DNA from: Zygnema cylindricum
Taxonomy: Eukaryota; Streptophyta; Zygnematophyceae; Zygnematales; Zygnemataceae
Assembly (NCBI GenBank): GCA_037447655.1
Contig: JBBHKE010001643.1
Coordinates: 1-62,000, forward strand
DNA length: 62,000 bases
Direction: 5' to 3'
Shown: positions 12,076 to 23,490 of the stretch, piece after piece
How positions within the stretch are numbered: the stretch's first letter is position 1
Layout of the letters: the number at the start of each line of letters is the position of its first letter
The notes under the pieces: generated by a model
The model's database searches: none
Seen by the model: only the letters and a program-made list of their open reading frames with translations
What the model was told of the DNA's origin: nothing
Program-made: the position numbers and the translations under genes

Positions 12076-12857
12076 TCATGCTTGACCTGTTGACTGTCGA
12101 TCCGCTTCTTTAGAGGTGCGGCGTCCCCAAGGGTAAAGAAGCTGTAGAGGGAGAGGATTCACGGTCGTTTCACCTTCGCTGGTGAACACTGAATATTGCA
12201 TCATCTCCTTTGAGACCCCATTCTTTTGGAAACACTGCCCTTCCTTATGACCCATGAAACCGCAAGCCTCACATTTGGAGCCTTCAATGGTATATTTGCC
12301 CCTCAATTCGATGAAGATTTGCGCGTCATCAAATTTTGGAAGTTTGATCTGTCGCAACTGGGCTAGGGACATTTTTGCAGTCTCGGACCGGGGGGTTGGA
12401 CGGTAATTGTCTTTGTTCACCGGGATTTTAATTTTCGACCCTCCTTGTTTCCTTTCCTGATGCTTCTTGGTCCTTTCAGCTCTCTCCTTTTCCCATTCCT
12501 TTTGCTTGAGAGCTAATTCCGGTTTGAGCTTCCGGGGAAGCGGTTCCATCCATGACCGAACATTTTTGCAGTCTTGGACCGGGGGGTTGGACGACAAATG
12601 TCTTTGTTTACCAAGGTTTTAACTTTCGACCCTCCTCCTTGTTTCCTTTCTTGATGCTTCTTGGTCCTTTCAGCTCTCTCCTTTTCCCATTCCATTTGCT
12701 TGAGAGCTAATTCCGGTTTGAGTTTCCGGGGACAGCGCTTCCATCCATGACCGGTTTGTTGGTAGTTCAAACAGTTGTACAAGAAGGCGCGGTCATCTGC
12801 CTCCGTGGCGGGTTCGGGTCCGCCCTCCACCACCTCTTTCTCCTTTTGCTTCCGCAA
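12076..12857 (-). pseudogene. Gag nucleocapsid with zinc knuckles and internal duplication (family 1)
   Basis: Two zinc-knuckle blocks are seen. The first (CLNYQQTGHGWKRC, near 12750) has Tyr in place of the second Cys. The second is canonical, CEACGFMGHKEGQC (near 12240-12280), a C-x2-C-x4-H-x4-C knuckle that packages element RNA. Between them a stretch encoding KPELALKQxEWEKERAERTK is present twice because of a tandem duplication of about 192 bp. Frames shift within the duplication. Confidence 0.65.
12373..12754. repeat. tandem duplication, period about 192 bp, inside family-1 gag
   Basis: Two head-to-tail copies (about 12373-12554 and 12566-12754), both starting near a TTTGCAGTC(T)GGACCGGGG stretch and ending at the CCGGGGA(A/C)AGCG stretch, differ at a limited number of positions. 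Not present in the family-2 element. Confidence 0.7.
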
Positions 12858-12866
12858 AGTTAGGCG

Positions 12867-13565
12867 TTACGCAGACTCTTCATGGTCAGGAGGCATTTCT
12901 TCGGCGAATCGTGCAAAGTTTCCCCTGGTTTTGCCGGTTACCGCCTTCTCTTGGGCCTCTCTATGAACAAAGTGATTGTAGAGCTTCATTGCAACCAGCG
13001 AGATGTCTTTCGTGGAAGGATTGATGTCTTGGATGGCCTGTCCTGCGATCCAATTGTCGAGGGCAGTCTGCCTAGTGGGCCTGAACAAATTTCGGACCAC
13101 GACAAAGTATTTGGTTGCCATAGCTAAGAGATCGATGGTCAATAGTTTTGTCTTTTGGCAGAGGCTCGACAATCTGTTGAAAAGAGTATGGGGAGTTTCA
13201 CTCTTTTGGCAACGGAATTCCGTAAATTCCTTGATAGATGATTCATTCCTTTCGGTGTAAAGGAGCCTCCAGGTGTTCAAAAGAGTGGTAAAAGGTGTAG
13301 GATCTGCAACCATCCGGGTGGCTACTCTGGCCGCTTGGATTGCCTGAAGCTGATTGACATAGGCTTAAACTTGTGCCTGAAGTTTCATGTCATCTGTGAA
13401 GGGGGCTATGATTGGAGCGACTGCCGCTGCAGCCAAGTCTGCTTTTGCTTGTAAGACTGCTGCATCAAGGGTATGGTCTGAAATTTTGATGTTGGGAGCC
13501 ATTAGGAGAGGATGTGGTTTTTTGTAATTCGCTAAAGCGCCCCTAGCGAGATAATTTACCATCAT
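12867..13565 (-). pseudogene. Gag capsid-like region (family 1)
   Basis: One frame from 13565 to 12867 with a single stop at 13365. It includes LLNTWRLLYTERNESSIKEF and TPHTLFNRLSSLCQ, typical of the helical capsid (retrotransposon gag) fold, and it lines up with the family-2 capsid text around MYNRLANLCVRTQQ at 31.22 kb. It should form the particle shell. Broken by the stop and by the downstream frame change. Confidence 0.6.
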
Positions 13566-13651
13566 GGGAAAAATGGTAGTTTCAAAGTCATCCGGAATTG
13601 CCCCCCTTTATATTTGTTTATCTCGGGTTGTTTGAAAGATTTCCACAACAA

Positions 13652-15685
13652 TTAAAAATCTGAGAAAGCCATCCCCGAACTATCCCCTGTAAAAATCCTT
13701 ACGTCACCCATTTTCTCCTCCTCCCCGAGGTTGGTAAACTGGGGCGAAGAAGGCCGGGTGGGACCGAGAAATTGAACCGGGGAGACGACCCCTGGATCAG
13801 CGACTTCGGGAACCGGACCGCCTTTTCCTCCGCTTGGATGGACTGGTGAACCTTCTGTTCTCCTCCCCCCCCCTGAGGATGATCTGGTTGATAAAGGAGG
13901 AGTCTGATTCCTGGCTCCTCTAAATCCAAGAGCGTATTGTTCCTCTCTCACAACTATCTCCACATATGGGACGTGGAGACGAGGTCGACCCGAAGTTTGT
14001 GGAATTGATGGTGGCGGAGACGGGGACGGAGGCTACTGAGGCCCTGTAGAAAAAGGGGTCTGTCTCTAATTTCGCCTTCTAGAAGTTTCTGAAGATGGAA
14101 TTCCAGGACTGGAAGAAGGACAACGTCGATGAGGCGGGGAGTAGGCGGGTACGTCGTACTTGTACGGTAGAACTGGCGGATCCGGGGACCCACAGACGGC
14201 GGCTGCGGGAGAAACTGATGGATAAGGACTGTCCCAAGGCTTCGTGGTGGGACCCGGGGAGTGAGAGGAAAGATGAGGAGGAGAATGTGGGAAATTTGAG
14301 GGTATTGCGAGAGATGGAGAAGGAGGGGCTAACGCCCTCAAGGGAATGTGAATCCTCTCGTCTGGTGGTAACTCCACCAAAGCCTCCACGGTGGAAGCAA
14401 CCTCCACTGAGACAAAGGTAGGCTCCCCCAGGGCGGGAAAGCGGTTTCAGGCGGTAGATCTGCACCCAAACCCTCAATGTTAGGCCCTGAGGCTTCCTCC
14501 CGTTCCCGCTGAAGAAGAGATTCCGGTCTAGATCCCGGTGAAGTCCTTGGAGCCTAAGTTGCATGCTGAGTTGCTTGACCCCGGGGTGGTCTTCTCGCCG
14601 AGGGACCTGTACCCTGAGGAGGAGCTACCTTTCCCCCTAGGAATTCCTCTTGCCCTCTGTTAAGCCTCTCGAATGAGAATCAGGTCCTGTTCAAGTGCCT
14701 CCTTCCTTCCCCTTTCAAGAGCCTACCAGTCTATGGTGACGGGTCCGGTCTCAGCCTTAGCCTCACCCTGAGATTGAAGAATGTCAACAAGTTTCTGGGT
14801 GCTGCTCACTACCCCTGCGAGATCCGGAATCCCCAAACGTGGTACCTCGCGGTCGGTGGGTCTTGAACGCCATAACCCTTTGGAAGGTCGAACAATCGGT
14901 GATGGTGGAGATAGAGAGGTTGGAGAGATTGAGGCCGAGGGGAAGAACGGCTCCTCTTTACGTCGGGGAGCAAACCTGCCCTTGTGGTCTCGATGATCAA
15001 ACCGATGCACTCTCTTTGGCTCTTGTAACCCGTGCTGGCTTATCCCCCCTCCGACTCGGGTCCGAGATGTGGCTCTTCCCCTAGACGGTCTGCTGGTCGC
15101 ATTGTCAAGGGATTGGGTGGGCTACAGGCGTGAAATTGAGGGGGTCCCTTGTTGCTCGCGTACGGATGTCAAAGAGTCGCTCTCAGATGAACTACTAAGT
15201 ATCTCAACGACACCTCCCACTGGGCATACAATCCTGGCTCTGTCGGTTCTGGCTACCCGCTGCACCAACTCCTTCTTAGCGTTCAACTCATGGAGATTGT
15301 GAAGGGCTAAGATTTCTTTCAGACCGGGCGGGGTAGGGTCTGCCTATATCTCTGGATCCATGTACATTTCAGCTGATGGGGCCTTAAATCTGGTATAGCG
15401 ACCGATTTCGGGGAGGTGACCAAGAACCGCTTCCTTGTGGGCCAACCCTTTTCTACGTGAGTTAGGAGATAATGGAGGTCTTTCCGTCTTCTCCGCGGCC
15501 TTGGCTTTGGCAGCTTCGGACAAAGTTGGGAAAATCTCTAACAAAAAAAAAGGCGGAGGTGGGGGAGAGGGTCTCTCCTCTGGCTGCTTCGGGGAGGTCT
15601 CAGATGGGACAGCCGGAGGCACTATTCCCCTAAGGAAACTTTCAATGTACAATGGTGATCCTAATGGGGCTGGTTCCTTGGGCAC
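13652..15685 (-). pseudogene. disordered Gag N-terminal region (family 1), several frameshifts
   Basis: Pro/Ser/Arg-rich frames (15685-15344, 15010-14723, 14564-14079, 13963-13652) that change frame repeatedly. EIFPTLSEAAKAKA matches the EEFPTLAESVERR stretch at the start of the family-2 557-codon frame, so this is the same low-complexity N-terminal protein. Function unknown; probably the unstructured head of Gag. Confidence 0.5.
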
Positions 15686-15880
15686 CTGTGACTCTTCTTC
15701 CTATGCCACTGCTTCTTGCCTCTTTTGCTCTTCTGATTTGACGCCCGCAAGATCCTTATCCTAAACTTCTCCTCCTGCTATAGCTGACTGGGAAAATAAG
15801 AGCTAAATCGTGTTTAAAAAATACTTCGCCCTGAGACCCTATCCTCTTTAACCTAAAGAGACAGGTTGTTATTTCATTAC

Positions 15881-17083
15881 TGTGGCAGACTAATGAAAGT
15901 CTAACAAAGATTCCCTCAAAATCCACTATTCTGGTCCAAAATATTCTGGTAATCGACTCCGGAAGAAAACCGACCGAAGCCCCAAAAAGGACTACCAAAG
16001 AGAGAACAAAGATACTTTCACTCAGAATAATGAAAATATAAAATATAGATATACTGACTCAGAATTAACAATATCACCTTGCCCTAGATAAATAGAGAAT
16101 AAAGGCAGAATGTAGAATGATAGCAAGCGAGCTCAACCTAACCCCAAAATGTAACGTTGACAACAAGAGGAGACGAAATACCTCCTGCAGACACCGGAAC
16201 AGACACCGGAACAGGTAAGGCCTCCTTAACTCCTCGGTTTCCGCAACCCGGAACCGGCAAGACACTTCTCGGTTTCCAACAAACACCAATCCCAAATCGC
16301 CCAAACAGGAAAGACAGTGCCAACCACCAAACCAGACTATGATTTCCACAAATGACGGATGCAAAACCAAGATGGGGAAAGTGTCATAATCTCATATTAA
16401 ACAAAAGTTCTCCACAAGAAAGTTTGCTGGAATTTCTAAAGTTATTCTCAAGAGACAGTACTGAAACAGCAACCTGTCTCCTTCGGCCCCAAGTGCATTA
16501 TACAAGCAAAGTTTGTCCTACCGAAAGTGCCGAAGTCAAAGCAATACCGGGATCTAATCAGAGGTAAGGAATTGTTATCATACGGACATAAGACAAAAGA
16601 GGTTGTACTACACTCAGGGCAAAAAGTTATGTGACTATTTTTGGCTAGATTGCAAGCCAAATGTCATTCTATGATACACTATTGAGCAGAAAGTTCTGAA
16701 ATGGACCTGAAACGCCTAACTTTGACTTAAGGTAATAAATGCTCTGCCTGTCTGGTGGACTAGAACTAACCTCCTACAAACAGCGACCAGCAAAATCTAT
16801 AAGATGATCCCAAAAGTTACGCGGTGTTCCACAATGTAGCCCCCAAAGTGACAGGTTGAAACTGGTGGTATGTAACAAAAAGGTTTTCTAGAAACGTAAT
16901 AACTCCATTTTCGGCCTCCGTTAGGCGCGAAAAAAAGTGTGTTCCACTCAGTTTGGAAAATAGAAGGATATGATCCGGCTGGGTGCACTTTTTCCTTCGT
17001 ACTCTAATGACCGTACAAGAGAGAAGAGGCCCAGAAATCCATGGTGATATAGAGAAGTGACGGTAAAGCCAACGAGCTTAACA
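15881..17083 (-). repeat. module B, copy 2 (long terminal repeat, right)
   Basis: About 1.2 kb copy of 4641-5829. On the minus strand it starts TGTTAAGCTCG and ends TCTGCCACA, then the Gag leader follows. Module A is absent on its upstream side; it joins a foreign retropepsin remnant directly. The divergence from copy 1 (many point changes and indels) indicates an old insertion. Confidence 0.75.
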
Positions 17084-17292
17084 ACACTTTGTCAATTTTC
17101 GAAAATGAAAAGGTGTCTGAAAAGATATTTTTTGAGGTGTTGCAATTGTCTTCCCTAAGGTTGATACTAGAAAATGCAGGGAGAGCGAAAGCCAAACGTG
17201 TCATAGTGGGCAACGGTTTTCGGGCAGAGATAAGAGGGAGGCATGTTTTACATCACGGAAAATTAGAGGGACGGTAGGAGAAGGTCTAATCA

Positions 17293-17750
17293 TGCATATC
17301 GACTCCCCCACCGATTCGGAAGGTAACATCCTGTCCCACTAAACATTTGTAGTCGTTGCATTTGGTGACCAATGCTCGGACAGAAACTTCCACGGACTCA
17401 CCATCGGTTCCGTTTTGGAATCGAAAGGTGAGCGTGTCTTTGGATATTCCAAGCACCGGCTCCGTGGTACCGGCTGAAGTTAGAAGCCGAGTTGCCGTGG
17501 CTTAAAGCTTGTCTGCGGTCAGACCAACCTTGAGCGCAAATCCAGATCCGAGGATCACGGGTTTGGCTTTGGTGTCCATAAGAGGGAAAGAAGGAGCAAC
17601 ACCATTATTGGAGAAGGACTTTTGAGAATTGTTCAAGAAACTGATGTGAGGAGCAAGGTTACGGCGCTCGTCCGCGGACACTGGCTGAATAACTGAAAGA
17701 CTACGGTTCAGCTGCAACGCCCTCAAAGCATCGGCTGCTGTCGAGCCCAT
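17293..17750 (-). pseudogene. retropepsin-like remnant of another retroelement
   Basis: From an ATG inside module C (ATGGGCTCGACA) one frame runs 83 codons to a TAA at 17502 and continues in frame to about 17288. The text PVILGSGFALKVGLTADKL followed by LGISKDTLTFRFQNG and CLVGQDVTFRIGGG resembles an aspartic-protease domain of a retroelement (LxDSG active site, flap, then LVGxDV), with Asp of the active site changed to Gly. It is wedged between module C copy 1 and the right B repeat. The assignment rests on motif layout only. Confidence 0.4.
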
Positions 17751-17950
17751 GGCTGTGATGCTTCATGCAAGAAAAATAATATATAAAATTGGCGACAAAT
17801 AACACTCCGCGGGAGAATTTCATATGTCGAAATAAAATGATCATCCTGACAACATTAGTGTGGACACATAGATGATAAAAACAATAAAAAGACAGAAAAG
17901 TTACCAACCCCGTCCCAAATGTTGGGACCGTCGGGTTCACTCCTGAATCA
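17739..17950 (-). repeat. module C, copy 1 (family-2 terminal module)
   Basis: About 212-bp repeat also found at 19166-19378 and 24011-24222. On the minus strand it begins TGATTCAGGAGTGAACC and ends GGGCTCGACA. Here it follows module D directly and then joins the retropepsin remnant. Confidence 0.8.
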
Positions 17951-19163
17951 TTCTAACCGCGAGCTTTAATATCATCAAGCTCGGTGGGCTATGCTAACAA
18001 CTTTAAACAAAAGAAAGTCAACCATAACCCTAATCCTGGGAATTAACAAATCAAATCAAAATGGAACTAATTTAGACTGCCATAACATTTATGACAGTGA
18101 TCTCTGCAGACTTAACAATATTGCCTCCTACCCTACTCAAACAGAAGCCATTCACCACAATACATAAACATATTCCAAATAATTAAACACAAAATAAGTA
18201 ACATTCAAGCGTCCCCAAATGCTAACTTAATAAGGGTTTTTACCCACCCAGGGGAGCAAACCGAGGCCACGGTAAAACTCCCGTGATCAGACTCTAAAGG
18301 TCCCGAAACCCCACGGATCCCTCCCACTCAGGGATCCGTCCAACTCCCTCCTTTGGAATCCCAATGACTATTGCAATCAGAAAGCCCCAAGTATCCTTGT
18401 TGCCAAACAAGACACAAATTGACTAACTGGAAGGCAACTCCAACATGATCCAAAGATGGCAAAAGGGAGACTGGAAAAATAGCTCTTTTCTGGTAAGTTC
18501 AGGTTTTGGAAGGCGACAGAACTGAGAGACAATTTTGAGCCTTCATTTAAAGTACTTAGAACTAATACTTATCATCAAAATCTGACACTACGGGACTCAT
18601 TCTATGTTTATTTCCCGAAAACGTCAGAAATTCTGACCTGTGAAAAGTCGGTTGGACAGCCTGTACTAATCTCCAACCGGCAAAAACAATCATTACTTCA
18701 AAAAGTCAATAATTCACCTAGATTATGCAGTTTACAGAAACTGCCATATCTCTAATAATTTCTATCTGATCAATCCAAAAAAAAATTCATTAGAAAGGTA
18801 TTAAAAATTTCTATCTATGAATATAGAATATAGCATGTTTAACCAAACCGTTGAAAAGATATTGAACGTCAAGGTTTCTATAATCTGCACCAAAACACAA
18901 CTTTGACCTCACATATCTTCTAGCCTAATTATCCAAATTAAGTGAAATAAAGTTCAATTAGCTATGATATATAGACTATAATAGGGCGTTCGATTATAGA
19001 ACAAAACAATAATATTTGTGATCATAATCGTCTCTCAAAAATGGCTTTTGGTGCCCTGCAGCTCAATATTGACCAACTCCAAAATTGGTCCGAAACCACA
19101 TCCAACGAAGTAGTAATAGGGTCGAAAATCCTCCATAGGCAATAAATATAATCGTCCATGACA
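17951..19163 (-). repeat. long terminal repeat of family-2 gypsy (module D plus X)
   Basis: 17951-18942 (module D) is a close copy of 33614-34634; 18943-19163 (X) has no second copy in the window. On the minus strand the block begins TGTCATGGACG and ends with GCGGTTAGA, so its ends resemble TG...CA LTR ends. It lies downstream of the integrase/PHD fragment and is its 3' repeat. Small differences from the right copy include single substitutions and a deletion of about 27 bp near 18545. No gene is seen in it. Confidence 0.7.
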
Positions 19164-19165
19164 GC

Positions 19166-19378
19166 TGTCGAGCCCATGGCTGTGATGCTTCATGCAAGAA
19201 AAATATTATATAAAATTGGCGACAAATAACACTCTGCGTGGAGAATTTCATATGTCGAAATAAAATGATCATCCTGACAACGTTAGTGTGGACACATAGA
19301 AGATAAAAACAATAAAAAGACAGAAAAGTTACCAACCCCGTCCTAAATATTGGGACCGTCGGGTTCACTCATGAATCA
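19166..19378 (-). repeat. module C, copy 2
   Basis: Second copy of module C, between a G-run (minus strand, 19379-19388) next to the integrase end and the X/D repeat. The C/X junction is again GACAGCTGTC, with GC between the two parts. Confidence 0.8.
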
Positions 19379-20275
19379 TTCCCCCCCCTTCTTAGGTCAT
19401 TGTCCTAAGAAGCCATCAAAACCGAAGTTCAAACCCCCATTTCACACTCCCCACAAAACCAAAGTCGGCCAAGTTGGTCTCGACCTGCCCAATCCGTAGG
19501 TAAACAGGAAAAATGCCAAGCTCGAGTGCATGCCTCACATAATAAAATGTCTGTAGTTTCGTAACCAGGGGCACACGAGGGAGAATTAGAACAAATGGGA
19601 GGAGAGGGAAAATAAGTGAAATGTAATGTTGGCTCGTCCTCGCGCCCTCGAAGGTGGCAAAGAGCCACATTAATTTGATTATCTTTGACTCTCTTGCCGT
19701 CAACCCCTTCCAAGGTTAACACTCCTTTAGGGGAAACCTCAACCACCTTCAAAATAATCCGGCCTGCAGAAATTTCCAAAGTATCATTTTTCTGCCGCAT
19801 CCGATAAACAAAATCCCCCGGCTGAAAACTTTGTTGTCGAGGAACATAAGAGCCACTCCTACGGCGGGAATACCAAAGTTGATCTCTGTGTTGGGCCGCT
19901 TGCAAATTGCCCATGGCTATCGGAATCTCCCGATGAAAAACTTGCGCTAGAGTGGTATTTTGTCCTTCCACTGTCCCTTTACTATCCATCTCCGATAAGA
20001 CAGTGGCTTGGGCCGAGGTAGATCCTGGAAGAATAGGATTCCTGCCAAAAAACATAAAATGAGGGATGTGACTATGGAGAGATGCATGTCTTCTAAACCT
20101 ATAGCCTATAGCAATCCAAGGCACCCTTCGATCCCAATCCCCCACATCCTCCTCGAGTGCATATTTTCGGAGTGCTCTCTTAACTGTTTAGACACAACGT
20201 TCGCCTAACCCATCAGCTTGAAGATGATCTCTACTAGTAAGTCGGTGATCAATCAAACATTGCTCCATCAAAGTG
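19379..20275 (-). mobile_element. 3' fragment of a family-2 gypsy element
   Basis: Integrase C-terminal half, PHD finger, 3' untranslated part and polypurine-like G-run, near-identical to 24223-25115. It is cut at 20275 in the middle of the integrase core, where a copia LTR begins. It provides an undamaged reference for the corresponding end of the longer element. Confidence 0.85.
19429..20145 (-). CDS. gypsy integrase C-terminal half with PHD finger (fragment)
   Basis: Open for 238 codons. The first part (VPWIAIGYRF...FFGRNPILPG) is the end of the integrase core; the middle (DQLWYSRRRSGSYVPRQQ, PGDFVYRMRQKND, GRIILKVVEVSPKGV) is the DNA-binding C-terminal domain; the end (about residues 182-238) is a cysteine-rich finger with C-x5-C, LLCEAC, TRAWHFSCL and WFCGEC, i.e. 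the Cys4-His-Cys3 pattern of a PHD finger. In many plant gypsy elements this position holds a chromodomain, so the PHD finger is probably a replacement chromatin reader. The first residue is not a true start: the frame continues upstream in the intact element. Confidence 0.8.
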   Translation of the reverse strand: MGDWDRRVPWIAIGYRFRRHASLHSHIPHFMFFGRNPILPGSTSAQATVLSEMDSKGTVEGQNTTLAQVFHREIPIAMGNLQAAQHRDQLWYSRRRSGSYVPRQQSFQPGDFVYRMRQKNDTLEISAGRIILKVVEVSPKGVLTLEGVDGKRVKDNQINVALCHLRGREDEPTLHFTYFPSPPICSNSPSCAPGYETTDILLCEACTRAWHFSCLPTDWAGRDQLGRLWFCGECEMGV

Positions 20276-21327
20276 GACCCTCTCTCCCAGAGAGCTTCTG
20301 TACAAAAGGTCAACTTTGACCCTTCATAACTTACTGCTCAGGGGAGCAAATTCAGAGATTCTTTTTGCTATAGACTCAGGGGAGTCTTGCCTTTACAGGG
20401 ATAAAAATGGTCTGAGTTTTTGTTTGCCAGGGTGGCAGTTATTCTTGCTGAAACACAAAGGGGTCAGGGTTATCCTAGAGGCTTCGTGTGAGCTGCCTAC
20501 TCTGAGGTCCTATGGAGGTCTCAGAGTTACATTTTGTACTGTCATCGTACGACATGGCTAAAAAGTCAACACATGTTCTATCTGGATTCGCTCTTATAAT
20601 CTCCGGAATTCTTGCCTTCATACCTTATCTCTCCACGTGGCGCCAAGTCATGATGCGTCAAAAAAATGGTACCATACAAGAAAGTATAGGTGCCAGAGTA
20701 CTTTTTGTACGGACATTGTACGATATTGCCATAATGTGACATTTGTCACATCCAAATTTGTTGTGTTTCGTTCCAAAGATTCCGCAACCCGTACGATGTC
20801 GCCACGTGTCATACGGAGTGGTGACGTACGCAAACCGCCAAATTATCCTTTCCGTGAAACCGGCGCCAACCACGGCCGTCCGATTTACATCGATATTAAA
20901 TACTGGCCGTCGAAACAAATTTCCGTACTATTTGTTTCGTCAAGTACTTTAAAGTACTATTGTTTCTATGTCCTATAACCTGTAATCCAGTTAAATGAAA
21001 TAACCTGCAAGTAACTATTTATTCAGCTATCAAACTTCATATATCGTAGTACTAGCCCTAGGCTAAACGAATAAAGCTACCCGCTACAGATGACTTGACG
21101 GACGGTAGGTACCAGGATCAATTCCTGGGTCTGTCAACTACCCTTTTAGTAAACCTACTTTTATCTACCTTGTCTCTTTGTACGGCTTAGGCAACCATGG
21201 CTCTAGCCTTGTTTCCAGCCTTCAGTGACTACAACAAGTGTGGGGGCTTGGAGAAGGGAGTCAGAGGCATATTGCCTTTGCTCCTTTTCTATCCTAATAA
21301 AGACCTAGAAAATACTCAAATATCAAC
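20276..21327 (-). repeat. putative 3' LTR of the truncated copia element
   Basis: The left edge is the exact point (20276) where homology to the interrupted gypsy integrase stops, and it starts TGGACC; the right edge ends ATCAACA next to CTCCC, the complement of a GGGAG polypurine tract like that of the intact copia (AGGGGAG before TGTTG). TG...CA ends and position support an LTR of about 1.05 kb. No second copy is present for confirmation. Confidence 0.55.
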
Positions 21328-21930
21328 ACTCCCATGTATCAACCGCCATGATTGAAGCCATGTTTTCATTGATGGCCGTCTTCCATCGGTTTCTTTCTGG
21401 GCAGTTCATTGCCTCTCCATATGTTGAGGTTCATCCGGGTGAGACAATTTAGTTACCTTGTTCTTAACTTGTTTCTCTTGAAGTCTTTTGCTGCTTCTTT
21501 TCCCTCCCTCAAAATATGCGTCCGTAATAGATGGTTCCCGTGGATTTTTTTGAATCACCACGGCTTCTCCCTTATCCCTCAGATCCATATTCGTTTCCAC
21601 CACGTCTTTTGCTTCAGGTATAGGTGTCATTGGTGTTTCCAAGTCCAAGTCTTTCTTGGTCTGTTTTGAACCTGCAAGAATATCATCTGAACCTGCAAGA
21701 GATCATCTTCTTGGAGACCTGGATAGTTAGGAAGATGAAAGTCATCAGAATTATCTGACTCAAATCTGATTCTGACTGACTTTGAGGATTTGAAGGGATC
21801 TACCGACTTCCCATCATCCATAGCTACTAGGTGCTTGACTAGAATTATATCTTCTTTCTTTAGATCATACACTCTATACCCTTTTACATCCTCCTCATAT
21901 CCCAGCAAGTATCCGGGTTTTCCTTTAGGA
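21328..21930 (-). pseudogene. copia integrase tail and first codons of RT
   Basis: Frames read GYEEDVKGYRVYDLKKEDII (the GYxxxxKGYR segment after the copia integrase), the Ser/Glu-rich linker, then GGKRSSKRLQ and EAMNCPERNRWKTAINENM...VDTWE, which is the very start of the copia RT domain. Three bases later the purine tract and LTR begin, so about 1.5 kb of RT and RNase H has been deleted. Confidence 0.7.
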
Positions 21931-22122
21931 TCTAGTTTCCAATTAGATATATATTTGTATCTAAATTGAAGACTTTGCTACCGAAAACCTTTAAGTGAGA
22001 TAGATCTGGTTTTCGGCTGGTCCATCTCTCATGTGGAGTTTGTCCTTTCACCGTTGAAGTAAATTCTGTATTTCTTAAATAATTAGCACAATTCATAGCT
22101 TCAGCCCAAAATCTTTTTCATA

Positions 22123-22620
22123 TCATTTTTTCTGACAAGATAATCTGGGCACTATCATTCGGTGCCTATTCAATCTTTCGGCAACACCATTCTGTTCCGC
22201 GTTTTCCAGAACTGTCTTTTGATATTGCTCACCGTCCTCTCTTAAGAACTCCTCAAACTGATTGGAGGTATATTCCCCTCCATTGTCACTTCTTTCTCTC
22301 TTTATTAAGGTCTCGTGAAGCTTCTCAGCCCATGTCTTATATTGTTTGAAATACTCCGGAGTTTCTGATTTGTTTTTCAAAAAATATACCCGAGAGTACG
22401 AAGACCAATCATTAGTAATGATTAGCATAAATCTTTTTCCTTCGGGTGATGGCACTTTTGCCGGTCCCCAAATGTCTGTGTGTACCAAATCAAGAACTTT
22501 TTCTCCTTTATAGGTTGCTTCCTTTGGAAATGGTAATCTATGTGCTTTACCTTGAGCACACCCACTGCAATCACTTAAATTCTCATTTTCCCCAAAGCGT
22601 ATCCCGTCAACTACTCTTTA
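22123..22620 (-). pseudogene. copia integrase core
   Basis: A frame of 121 codons holds HTDIWGPAKV (first catalytic Asp), RSDNGGEYTSNQFEEF (second Asp) and AEQNGVAERLNR (catalytic Glu), i.e. the DDE triad of a copia integrase. The upstream zinc-binding part (LWHKRLGHVNLEKL, CSGCAQGK) is separated by a stop near 22618. The frame ends in RT-proximal debris at 22123. Confidence 0.75.
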
Positions 22621-23463
22621 CTTTTTCATTTCTTTTAACTTTTCTAGATTCACATGCCCAAGTCTCTTATGCCACAACATAATATCATTAACACTAACAT
22701 AGTAAAGTTTGAGATTTTCATTACTTAAAGCAAGCCTGAACATTCTTTGGCTACCTTTTTCAGCAGTGAAATACACATCTTCCCCAAAGCTAGCTGTAAA
22801 AACTCCTTTTCTGGTGCTATTTTCAAAACCTTTGTCATCTAATATAGATGTAGAGATATGGTTTTTGTTTAACTCCCGAATAAACAATACATCGGAGAAT
22901 GTATCTATTGAGGTTTTCCCTTCCACTATGACTTTGAGATCTACCGATCCCACATATGTAGTGGTAACTACCTTCCCATCCCCATATTCAATCTCTACTG
23001 TAGGAATCTTTATGAGCTTAGTGACCAGATGCTTATCCTTGCACATGTGCATGGAGGCACCCGAATCCACAATCTAACCCCCTTCACCTTTCAGTCCACT
23101 GAAAGCACATTTCTGCTTCCGTGGAATTTTGACTTCTGTCTTTGCCTCCAACTCCTCATGCAAAAGAAGTTCGTCGTCCTCCTCATTGGATTCCTCCTCA
23201 AGTACCTGTGTGACAAGTGCATTTTCCTTCCCTCGTGGCTGAACCCCGGTCTGCCCCTCCTTTATCCGAAGCTCGGTCAGTTTGGTAGATTCCGCCATGT
23301 AATGCCCCGATTTCTTGCATAAAGGACAAAGCCTCTTAGGTCCCCTTGTTCTTGACTCATCGGATTTATTTTTTTGGTCTTCCCCTCTATGACTTCTAAG
23401 GGATTTCCGTGAATCTTTGTTTCTCCAACTTGCTCCGGCCGCTAAGGCTTGTCCACTGTTCAC
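22618..23463 (-). pseudogene. copia zinc knuckle and protease
   Basis: The frame at 23463-23074 contains a knuckle CPLCKKSGHYMAES whose last Cys is Ser, followed by acidic text and a stop; immediately downstream in frame comes IVDSGASMHMCKD, the copia protease active site, and then the Gag-pre-integrase segment LWHKRLGHVNLEKLKE. One stop (about 23074) separates the two parts. Confidence 0.7.
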
Positions 23464-23490
23464 TCCTCTCCGGATTTGGATTGTATTTTC

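Larger units (their letters stand above)
4373..17083 (-). mobile_element. Ty3/gypsy retrotransposon, family 1, decayed, carries cytosine methyltransferase and PHD finger
   Basis: A minus-strand element of about 12.7 kb. Long direct repeats at 4641-5829 and 15881-17083 (about 1.2 kb, module B) flank the coding region, and a second repeat (module A) occurs at 4373-4640 and 5832-6110. Reading from 15.7 kb down to 6.1 kb the decayed frames give Gag, two zinc-knuckle blocks, aspartic protease, a cytosine methyltransferase, reverse transcriptase, RNase H, integrase and a PHD-like finger, in the Ty3/gypsy order (integrase last). Numerous frameshifts and stops show it is dead. A G-run that could be the polypurine tract lies just before module A at 6111-6119. 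No convincing target duplication was found. It is a diverged relative of the element at 24.0-34.6 kb. Confidence 0.85.

Noticed and set aside
21100-21150. tRNA-like stem CCAGGATCAATTCCTGG
   Set aside because: Loop does not fit the T-loop consensus and no matching D- or anticodon arm was found.
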